A DNA stretch of 8,692 nucleotides from Rosettibacter sp964572725 (lineage in GTDB: Bacteria > Bacteroidota > Ignavibacteria > Ignavibacteriales > Melioribacteraceae). The position numbers and the translations under genes are program-made. The notes below the pieces were generated by a model. It worked only from the letters and a program-made list of their open reading frames with translations, made no database searches and was not told the origin of the DNA. The stretch covers positions 1 through 8,692 of the forward strand of contig CAZNFW010000073.1 of assembly GCA_964572725.1 (NCBI GenBank), written 5' to 3'. The stretch's first letter is position 1, and every line of letters starts with the position of its first letter. Below are positions 1 through 7,500 of this stretch, piece after piece.

Positions 1-189
1 CTTGAATCAACTTATTATGGTGCTGACCAATTAAATACAATTGCCTCGATGCCTACTAAGGAAGAAATTATTGCCGGTATTATTGGAAGTATTGCTTCGC
101 CATCATCTGGTATTGTTGGAGCAATTAATGCTGTTATGAGAGATTTAGTAAGTGTTATCGATGAAATCTCAAAGAAAAAAGCAGCTTAA
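1..189 (+). CDS. rplJ: Ribosomal protein L10 (uL10), C-terminal fragment
   Basis: Frame 1 is open from the first base to TAA at 187-189, giving the last 62 residues; the start lies outside the window. L10 is the base of the ribosomal stalk on the large subunit: its N-terminal domain binds 23S rRNA and its C-terminal helix anchors dimers of L7/L12. The visible part has the usual L10 ending: a segment with LNTIASMPTKEEI, then a small-residue stretch (IIGSIASPSSGIVGAI), then a helix ending in SKKKAA. The partial match alone would be modest evidence, but the next gene is an unmistakable rplL 36 bases downstream, which is the near-universal order. L10 commonly represses its own operon by binding a leader upstream of rplJ; that leader is not in this window. 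Identity is secure, and the fragment shows no sign of being a pseudogene. Confidence 0.93.
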   Translation, partial: LESTYYGADQLNTIASMPTKEEIIAGIIGSIASPSSGIVGAINAVMRDLVSVIDEISKKKAA

Positions 190-225
190 AAATTTTTAGA
201 AATATTAATTAATAGGAGAAATAAA

Positions 226-606
226 ATGTCAGAAAAAATTGCTGAAATTGTAGAAAAAATTAAAGCTCTTACGTTAGTAGAAGCAGCAGAATTAAAAAAA
301 GCATTAGAAGAAGAATTCGGAGTTACTGCAGCAGCTCCTGTTGTAATGGCTGGCGCTCCAGCTGCTGGTGCTGCAGCTGCACCTGCTGAAGAGAAAACAG
401 AATTTGATGTTATTCTCGAAAATGCTGGTGCAACTAAAATTAATGTTATTAAAGTAGTTCGTGCTCATACAGGACTTGGACTCAAAGAAGCTAAAGATTT
501 AGTTGATGGTGCACCAAAAACAGTTAAAGAAGGCGTATCTAAAGAAGAAGCTGAGAAAATTAAAAAAGAATTAGAAGAAGCTGGTGCTACTGTAACAATT
601 AAGTAA
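226..606 (+). CDS. rplL: Ribosomal protein L7/L12 (bL12), stalk protein
   Basis: This encodes a complete 126-residue protein, the normal length for the family. bL12 is the multicopy, mobile stalk protein that recruits and stimulates GTPases such as EF-Tu, EF-G and IF2 at the ribosome. Three parts are visible: an N-terminal dimerisation and L10-binding domain (residues 1-33, MSEKIAEIVEKIKALTLVEA onward), an Ala/Pro/Gly-rich flexible hinge (about 34-56), and a globular C-terminal domain (57-126). The C-terminal domain contains the conserved VIKVVRAHTGLGLKEAKDLV stretch (74-93), part of the factor-binding surface, and ends EEAGATVTIK. The ATG at 226 is preceded by AGGAG at 214-218 with a seven-base gap, so the start is clear. 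It lies between rplJ and rpoB, and a hairpin-rich spacer follows its TAA. Confidence 0.98.
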   Translation: MSEKIAEIVEKIKALTLVEAAELKKALEEEFGVTAAAPVVMAGAPAAGAAAAPAEEKTEFDVILENAGATKINVIKVVRAHTGLGLKEAKDLVDGAPKTVKEGVSKEEAEKIKKELEEAGATVTIK

Positions 607-609
607 TAT

Positions 610-633
610 TTTATCAATAATTTTTTTGATAAA
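610..633 (+). promoter_or_regulatory. Inverted repeat 1 in the rplL-rpoB spacer
   Basis: TTTATCAA at 610-617 is perfectly complementary to TTGATAAA at 626-633. The RNA could form an 8-bp, AU-rich stem with an 8-base loop, starting three bases after the rplL stop codon. The T-run at 621-627 falls in the loop and 3' arm rather than after the stem, so this does not look like an intrinsic terminator by itself. It could protect the rplL mRNA 3' end or be a processing site. The pairing is seen in the sequence; the function is inferred. In AT-rich spacers an 8-bp repeat can occur by chance. Confidence 0.45.
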
Positions 634-636
634 TCT

Positions 637-675
637 AAAGTGGTAAAATGGAATTTCCGTTTTACCACTTTCTTT
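637..675 (+). terminator. Strong hairpin, candidate attenuator between rplL and rpoB
   Basis: AAAGTGGTAAAA at 637-648 pairs perfectly with TTTTACCACTTT at 660-671, giving 12 bp around an 11-base loop. Read as a terminator, the core is GTGGTAAAA/TTTTACCAC (640-648/660-668), with AAA before it and the U-rich tail TTTCTTT (669-675) after it. The tail is interrupted by C and only four of the nine core pairs are G-C, so partial rather than complete termination is more likely. rpoB begins only 46 bases later and has no recognisable promoter, so transcripts must read through. E. coli has a partial terminator in the same spacer that lowers rpoBC transcription relative to the ribosomal genes; an equivalent role here is inference. 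Confidence 0.65.
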
Positions 676-694
676 CATTATAAAAATGAAAGAA
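670..694 (+). promoter_or_regulatory. Inverted repeat 3 upstream of the rpoB ribosome binding site
   Basis: TTCTTTCATT at 670-679 is perfectly complementary to AATGAAAGAA at 685-694, forming a 10-bp AU-rich stem with a 5-base loop (ATAAA). Its first two bases are also the last two bases of the preceding hairpin's 3' arm, so the two stems abut or compete at their junction. It ends 15 bases before the rpoB Shine-Dalgarno sequence and does not mask it. Together with the hairpin at 637-671 it resembles a tandem structure of the kind RNase III can cut, but no enzyme site can be assigned from sequence alone. Confidence 0.5.
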
Positions 695-709
695 TTTAAT
701 AAAATCATT

Positions 710-715
710 GGAGGT
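710..715 (+). promoter_or_regulatory. Ribosome binding site that fixes the rpoB start
   Basis: GGAGGT at 710-715 is a near-full-length Shine-Dalgarno match, six bases before the TTG at 722. An in-frame TAG at 716-718 lies between the two, so translation cannot begin further upstream. The strong site probably compensates for the weak TTG start codon. Confidence 0.85.
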
Positions 716-721
716 TAGGCT

Positions 722-3700
722 TTGGAAAAACAAAAAATTAATAAAAGCACGGGTAGAATTTCGTTTGCAAAGATTACCAATGTGTTGAAGGTTCCGGATT
801 TATTGAATATTCAGCTTGAATCATTTGAAGAATTCCTGCAAGCAAAAGTGCCGCCTTCACAGCGAGAAAATAAAGGATTGCAGGCAGTTTTTAATCAGAA
901 TTTCCCGATTCTTGATAATAAAGAATTTTATCGCCTCGATTTTATTGAATATTATATTGAAAAACCTCGCTTCTCTATAGCTGAATGTGAAGAAAGAGGA
1001 TTAACTTATTCGGCACCATTAAAAGCAAAATTACGTCTTTCTACAAAAGATGACGAAACAGGCGAATATATTAACACAGTTGAACAGGAAGTTTATCTTG
1101 GAAATCTTCCTTATATGACTGAAAGAGGAACCTTTATTATAAATGGTGCTGAAAGAGTAATTGTAAGTCAATTGCATCGTTCCCCTGGTGTTGCATTTGC
1201 CCAAACTTTCCATCCAAATGGAACACCAATTTACTCAGCTCGAATAATTCCATTTAAAGGTTCCTGGGTAGAATTTGCTACAGATATAAACAATGTTTTA
1301 TATGTTTATATCGATAGAAGAAAAAAGTTTCCATCTACTACTTTACTTAGAGCATTGGGTTATGAAACTGATGAACAGATTCTTAACCTATTTAATTTAA
1401 TTGAAGAAGTATCAGTTAAACATTTAGATGCTGAAAAACACTCGGGAAGAATTGCTGCTAATGATATTATTGATTTGCAAACAGGTGAAATTTATGTTTC
1501 TAAAGATGGTCAGCTTACAGAAGAAATTATAGATAACATTAAGAAATCATCACTTAATAGAATACAATTAATTAGTGCAGAAACATCCTACGAACAGGAT
1601 TTAATTATAAATACACTTAAAAAAGATACTTCCAAAACTAAAGAAGAAGCACTTTATGCAATTTATCGTCAGCTTCGTTCTGGAGAAGCACCTGATTTAG
1701 AAACAGCAATAGCATTGCTTGATAAATTATTCTTTAATGATAAAAGATATGACCTTGGCGAAGTTGGTCGCTTTAGAATGAATGATAAATTGGGTCTAGA
1801 TGTAGATGAAAATATTCATGTACTTACAGTTGAAGATATTGTAGCTATAATGAAAAATATCATCATGCTTAAAAATGGAAATGTGAGTGTTGATGATATT
1901 GATCACCTTGGGAATAGAAGAGTTAGAACTGTTGGCGAACAATTAATGCAGCAGTACAATGTTGGATTGGCAAGAATGGCTCGCACTATCAAAGAAAGAA
2001 TGAATATGCGCGATAACGAAAATATGCAGCCGCAGGATTTAGTAAATGCTAGAACGATCAGCAGTGTTATAAATGCATTCTTTGGTACAAATCAACTTTC
2101 TCAATTTATGGATCAAACGAATCCACTCTCTGAGTTAACACATAAAAGAAGAATTTCTGCATTAGGACCGGGTGGTTTAACTCGTGAAAGAGCAGGATTC
2201 GAAGTGCGTGACGTTCATCATTCTCATTATGGAAGATTGTGTCCGATTGAAACTCCAGAAGGTCCAAATATTGGTCTTATTTCCTCTCTAACAATTTATG
2301 CGCGTGTTAATCAATATGGATTTTTAGAAACACCATATAGAAAAGTTAAAGACGGTAAAGTAACAAATACAATTGAATATTTAAGTGCAGACCAGGAAGA
2401 TGAATACATTATTGCTCAGGCAAATGCTCCTCTTGATGAACAGGGAAGATTTGTTCTCGATAGAGTAAAGTGCCGTCATAAAGGTGAATTTCCAATAGTT
2501 CCTCCTTCAGAAGTTGATTATATGGATGTTGCACCTGCTCAAATTGTAAGTGCCGCTGCAGCTTTAATTCCATTCCTTGAACATGATGATGCTAATCGTG
2601 CACTTATGGGTTCTAACATGCAGCGTCAGGCAGTTCCTCTTTTAGTTCCAGAAGCACCAATTGTTGGAACAGGAATGGAATATAAAGTAGCAAGAGATTC
2701 AAGACTTCTAATTTTAGCAGAAGATGATGGAGTTGTTGAATATGCTGATGCAAGAAAAATAATTGTAAGATACGATGTAAATCTTGATTCCGAAGAAGCA
2801 CTTGTGAGTTTTGATGATGAACGAAGAGTTGAATATAACTTAACAAAATTTGCTGGAACTAATCAAGAAACATGTTTTACTCAACGTCCAGTTGTAGTTA
2901 CTGGGCAGAAAGTTAAGAAAGGGGATGTGCTTGCAGATGGTCCATCAATGGATAAAGGTGAACTTGCACTTGGAAGAAATATTTCTGTTGCGTTCATGCC
3001 ATGGAATGGATACAATTTTGAAGATGCTATTGTTATAAGTGAAAGACTGGTAGCAGAAGATGTATTTACATCAATTCATATAGAAGAATTTGAACTTCAG
3101 GTTAGAGAAACAAAGCGCGGCGAAGAAGAATTAACAAGAGATATTCCAAATGTAAGTGAAGAAGCTACAAAAGATTTGGATGAAAATGGAATTGTCCGCG
3201 AAGGTGCAGAAGTAAAAGAAGGTGATATTTTAATTGGAAAAATTACTCCTAAAGGTGAATCAGATCCTACACCAGAAGAAAAATTGCTTAAAGCAATTTT
3301 TGGTGATAAAGCTGGTGATGTTAAAGATGCATCATTAAAAGCTCCTCCAGGATTAAAGGGAGTTGTAATAAAAACAAGATTGTTTAGCAGAAAGAAAAAA
3401 GATGCAGAAGCTAAGAAACTTGAAAAAAAGCAATTAGATGAATTAGAAAATTCTTATAAGAAACAACAAGAGAGTTATTATAAAAAGCTTGTTGAAAAAT
3501 TAACAAGAATAACATTAGGAAAAACTACAACTGGTATTCGTGACCTTGATGGAACTGTTGTATTAAGAAGTGGAACTGTTATTAAAGAATCAACCTTTGC
3601 AGATATTGAGGATGTAACAAGACTTGATTACACAAGAGATTGGTTCGAAAGAAAAAATACAAACGAATTAATTAAAAAATTATATTCTAATTATTTTAAA

Positions 3701-4501
3701 GTTGTAGCCGATATCGAAGAAAATTATAAGAGAGAAAAACTGAAAATACAATCAGGTGATGAATTACCTCCTGGAATCACGCAATTAGCTAAAGTGTACG
3801 TTGCTAAGAAAAGAAAAATTCAAGTTGGTGATAAAATGGCGGGAAGACATGGAAATAAAGGTGTAGTTGCTAAAGTTGTTCCAGTTGAAGATATGCCATA
3901 CCACGAAGATGGTACTCCTGTTGATATTGTATTGAATCCTCTTGGCGTTCCATCACGTATGAATTTAGGTCAACTTTATGAAACAGCATTAGGATGGGTA
4001 GGAAAAAAATTAGGCGTAAAATTTGAAACTCCTATTTTCGATGGAGCAGGAGTCAATGATGTTCAGGAATGGTTAAAGAAAGCTGAACTTGATGAAGGCA
4101 GCAAAACATGGCTTTATGATGGAAGAACTGGAGAAAGATTCCATCAAAAAGTTACATGTGGATATATCTACATGATGAAACTTGGCCACATGGTCGACGA
4201 TAAAATTCATGCTCGTTCAATTGGACCATACTCATTAATTACTCAACAACCACTTGGTGGAAAAGCTCAGTTTGGTGGACAAAGATTTGGTGAAATGGAA
4301 GTTTGGGCTCTCGAAGGTTATGGAGCAGCTCATACACTACAGGAAATCTTAACGGTTAAAAGTGACGATGTTACAGGAAGAGCCAAGACATACGAGGCTA
4401 TTGTTAAAGGTGAAAATATTCCGGAACCCAATGTTCCAGAAGCCTTTAACGTTATGATAAAAGAACTTCAAGGTTTAGGCCTTGAGATTAAAATTAATTA
4501 A
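722..4501 (+). CDS. rpoB: DNA-directed RNA polymerase subunit beta
   Basis: Complete 1259-residue beta subunit, half of the RNA polymerase catalytic cleft. Start is TTG at 722; the next in-frame GTG or TTG (residues 21-22) would remove the conserved N-terminus. Residues 455-493 (GTNQLSQFMDQTNPLSEL onward) are the rifampicin-binding region. Q461, F462, D464, H474, R477, S479, L481 and I520 match E. coli Q513, F514, D516, H526, R529, S531, L533 and I572, so a rifampicin-sensitive type is predicted. NFED is at 765-768 (E. coli E813/D814). Catalytic-site lysines K1038 and K1046 lie in GDKMAGRHGNKGVV. The C-terminus (WALEGYGAAHTLQEILTVKS, then GLEIKIN) is intact and binds beta'. A lysine-rich coiled coil at about 890-930 belongs to a large insertion before the DELPPGI motif, and the region matching E. 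coli insertion SI1 is shorter. It lies 115 bases after rplL and 46 before rpoC. Confidence 0.98.
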   Translation: MEKQKINKSTGRISFAKITNVLKVPDLLNIQLESFEEFLQAKVPPSQRENKGLQAVFNQNFPILDNKEFYRLDFIEYYIEKPRFSIAECEERGLTYSAPLKAKLRLSTKDDETGEYINTVEQEVYLGNLPYMTERGTFIINGAERVIVSQLHRSPGVAFAQTFHPNGTPIYSARIIPFKGSWVEFATDINNVLYVYIDRRKKFPSTTLLRALGYETDEQILNLFNLIEEVSVKHLDAEKHSGRIAANDIIDLQTGEIYVSKDGQLTEEIIDNIKKSSLNRIQLISAETSYEQDLIINTLKKDTSKTKEEALYAIYRQLRSGEAPDLETAIALLDKLFFNDKRYDLGEVGRFRMNDKLGLDVDENIHVLTVEDIVAIMKNIIMLKNGNVSVDDIDHLGNRRVRTVGEQLMQQYNVGLARMARTIKERMNMRDNENMQPQDLVNARTISSVINAFFGTNQLSQFMDQTNPLSELTHKRRISALGPGGLTRERAGFEVRDVHHSHYGRLCPIETPEGPNIGLISSLTIYARVNQYGFLETPYRKVKDGKVTNTIEYLSADQEDEYIIAQANAPLDEQGRFVLDRVKCRHKGEFPIVPPSEVDYMDVAPAQIVSAAAALIPFLEHDDANRALMGSNMQRQAVPLLVPEAPIVGTGMEYKVARDSRLLILAEDDGVVEYADARKIIVRYDVNLDSEEALVSFDDERRVEYNLTKFAGTNQETCFTQRPVVVTGQKVKKGDVLADGPSMDKGELALGRNISVAFMPWNGYNFEDAIVISERLVAEDVFTSIHIEEFELQVRETKRGEEELTRDIPNVSEEATKDLDENGIVREGAEVKEGDILIGKITPKGESDPTPEEKLLKAIFGDKAGDVKDASLKAPPGLKGVVIKTRLFSRKKKDAEAKKLEKKQLDELENSYKKQQESYYKKLVEKLTRITLGKTTTGIRDLDGTVVLRSGTVIKESTFADIEDVTRLDYTRDWFERKNTNELIKKLYSNYFKVVADIEENYKREKLKIQSGDELPPGITQLAKVYVAKKRKIQVGDKMAGRHGNKGVVAKVVPVEDMPYHEDGTPVDIVLNPLGVPSRMNLGQLYETALGWVGKKLGVKFETPIFDGAGVNDVQEWLKKAELDEGSKTWLYDGRTGERFHQKVTCGYIYMMKLGHMVDDKIHARSIGPYSLITQQPLGGKAQFGGQRFGEMEVWALEGYGAAHTLQEILTVKSDDVTGRAKTYEAIVKGENIPEPNVPEAFNVMIKELQGLGLEIKIN

Positions 4502-4511
4502 CCGTTAGAAA

Positions 4512-4523
4512 CCGCATAAGCGG
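4512..4523 (+). other. Small inverted repeat in the rpoB-rpoC spacer
   Basis: CCGC at 4512-4515 pairs with GCGG at 4520-4523 around an ATAA loop, an all-G/C 4-bp stem in an otherwise AT-rich 46-base spacer. No T-run follows; AGAAAAATTT and then the rpoC ribosome binding site (AAGGAGA, 4534-4540) come next. It is too short to be a convincing terminator. It may be a minor RNA structure or chance, and beta and beta' are needed in equal amounts, so termination here would be unexpected. Confidence 0.25.
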
Positions 4524-4547
4524 AGAAAAATTTAAGGAGAAATAATT

Positions 4548-7500
4548 ATGCGATCTAAAACACAAGATACAAAAGCTAAGACAATTGAAAAGTTAACTAT
4601 CAGCCTTGCAAGCCCTGATGATATTCTTAATAGATCGCATGGCGAAGTTACTAAACCTGAAACAATTAATTATAGATCGTTCAGACCAGAGAAAGATGGC
4701 TTGTTCTGCGAAAAAATATTTGGACCCGTTAAGGACTGGGAATGCGCATGCGGCAAATATAAAGGTATTCGATATAAAGGAATTGTTTGCGACAGATGCG
4801 GTGTTGAAATTACACTCAAAAGTGTTCGCCGAGAAAGAATGGGTCATATTGCACTTGCCGTTCCCGTTGTCCATATCTGGTTCTTTAAAGCTTTACCATC
4901 TAAAATTGGTAATATTATTGGAATGACCACAAAAGAACTTGAAAGAATAATTTATTATGAATCTTATGTGGTTATTAATCCGGGTCCAACTGGTTTGAAT
5001 AAAAAGGATTTGATTTCAGAGGAACAATATTATGAAATTGTTCAGTCGCTGCCTCATGATAATGATGCACTCGAAGATAGTGACCCCAAAAAATTTGTTG
5101 CTAAAATAGGTGGCGAAGCTATTAAAGAACTGCTCGGCAAAGTCGATCTGAAAGGTGTATCCGAGCANNNNNNNNNNGAAAAAACATTTCAGGAATTAAA
5201 AGCTCAACTTGTAAATGAAACTTCTCAACAGAAAAGAAGTGATATTTTAAAACGACTTCGTGTATTGGAAGCTTTCAGAGAAAAAGAAGGAAAAGTTCCA
5301 AACAAACCTGAATGGATGGTTTTAAGTGTTATTCCCGTAATTCCTCCAGAACTTAGGCCGCTTGTTCCTCTTGAAGGCGGACGATTTGCAACAAGCGATT
5401 TAAATGATTTATATCGCCGTGTAATTATTAGAAATAATCGTCTTAAAAGATTAATAGAAATTAAAGCACCTGAAGTAATTCTTCGAAATGAAAAAAGAAT
5501 GCTTCAGGAAGCAGTTGATGCACTCTTTGACAATTCGCGCCGTGCAAGTGCTGTAAGAAGCGACGGTAATCGTCCTCTTAAATCATTGAGTGATATGCTT
5601 AAAGGTAAACAGGGAAGATTCCGTCAAAACTTACTTGGTAAACGTGTTGATTATTCAGGCCGTTCTGTTATTGTTGTTGGTCCTGAACTTAAACTGCATG
5701 AATGTGGATTGCCAAAGGATATGGCAGTTGAATTATTCAAGCCGTTCATTATTAGAAAGTTGATTGAAAGAGGTCATTATAAAACAGTTAAAAGTGCTCG
5801 TAAAGCTGTAGATAGAAAAGACCCAATAATCTGGGAAATTCTTGAAAAGTTAATTGATGGTCATCCAGTTCTGCTTAACAGAGCACCAACATTACACCGT
5901 CTTGGCATTCAAGCATTTCAGCCAAAATTAATTGATAGTAAAGCCATTCAATTACATCCGATGGTATGCACTGCATTCAATGCTGACTTCGACGGTGACC
6001 AGATGGCAGTTCATGTTCCTCTTTCTTACGAGGCACAACTCGAAGCATCAATTTTAATGCTTAGTTCACATAATATACTTTCTCCTCAAAATGGTATGCC
6101 TATTGTGATACCAACTCAGGATATAGTGTTAGGTTGCTATTATTTGACTAAAGTTCGTCCAGGTGCAAAAGGGGAAGGTAAAATCTTCAGCAGTATGGAA
6201 GAAGTTATTATTGCATATAATTCCAAAGCTGTTGATTTGCATGCTCGTATTAAGGTTAAATATGAGGATAAATTAATAGAAACTACTGTAGGTCGTGTTA
6301 TTTTCAATCAAATTGTTCCCAAAGAAATGGGATTTATAAATGAATTGCTTGTTAAGAAAACATTTAGTGGCTTGATTTACAAAATGTTCATGAAATTAGG
6401 TAATGAAGTTACTGCTAAGTTCCTTGATGATGTTAAAGATTTAGGTTACAGATATGCAACTGCAGCCGGTATATCAATTAGCTTTAGCGATATGGTTATC
6501 CCAGAAGAAAAAGTAAAATTAATTGAAGAAGCAAATAAAAAAGTAAATAGTATTTTGAATGAACATGAACAGGGATTGATTACTGATGCTGAAAGGTACA
6601 ATAAAATTATTGACGTTTGGACATTTACAACCAACAATGTTGCAAAATCTTTAATGGAAAGATTGAAAAATGACCAGAATGGATTTAATTCACTTCATAT
6701 GATGGTCGATTCAGGTGCAAGAGGATCTCAAGAACAAGTACGTCAGCTTGCTGGTATGCGCGGACTTATGCAAAAACCACAAAAAAGCTTAACCGGTCAA
6801 TCTGGTGAAATTATTGAAAACCCAATTGTAGCAAACTTTAAAGAAGGCCTGTCGGTTCTTGAATATTTTATTTCTACACACGGTGCTCGTAAAGGTCTTG
6901 CTGATACTGCATTGAAAACAGCTGATGCTGGTTATTTAACAAGAAGATTGTGCGATGTTGCTCAGGATGTAATTGTAACAGAAGAAGACTGCGGTACTAT
7001 CCGTGGTATTTATGTAACAGCTCTCAAAGATGTAGAATTAGAAAGAGAACCACTTGCCGAAAGAATTATTGGACGTGTTGCTCAAGAAGACGTATATGAT
7101 CCGAAAACAGACGAACTTATTGTAGAAGCTGGACAGTTAATAACTGAAGAAATTGCAGAAAGAATAGATGAAGCTAATATTGATCAAGTGTATATTAGAA
7201 CAGTATTGACATGCGAGGCTAAACATGGCGTATGTGCAAAATGCTATGGCAGAAATTTAACAACAGGTCAATTAGTTGAAATTGGCGAAGCAGTTGGTAT
7301 TATTGCTGCTCAATCAATTGGAGAACCTGGCACACAGTTAACTTTGAGAACATTCCACTTTGGTGGAACATCATCTCGTATAGCAAGTCAATCTCAAGTA
7401 GAAACTAATGTGGCAGGAACCGTAAAATTCGATAGAATTTCTTATGTAGAAAAAAATGATGTATTTGGGAAAGTAAAAGTTGTTATTGGAAGAAGAGGTT

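Noticed and set aside
465..668. Antisense open frame over the end of rplL and the spacer
   Set aside because: It mirrors the rplL coding strand, runs through the hairpin sequences, resembles no known protein and has no supported ribosome binding site.
607..721. A separate promoter for rpoB in the spacer
   Set aside because: TAGGCTTTG at 716-724 resembles the Bacteroidetes -7 element TAnnTTTG but has one extra base, overlaps the start codon and lacks a suitable upstream TTTG partner.
2081..2281. Possible rifampicin resistance changes in RpoB
   Set aside because: All the main drug-contact residues match the sensitive E. coli form. The T466 and L472 differences are at positions that vary between lineages.
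2613..2846. Leucine/glutamine-rich antisense frame inside rpoB
   Set aside because: Its odd composition is explained by reading GAA/GCA-rich rpoB codons in reverse. The sense strand is a conserved RpoB region.
4606..4926. 106-codon same-strand frame overlapping the start of rpoC
   Set aside because: It is out of frame with the conserved zinc-binding N-terminus of RpoC, which fully accounts for the region.
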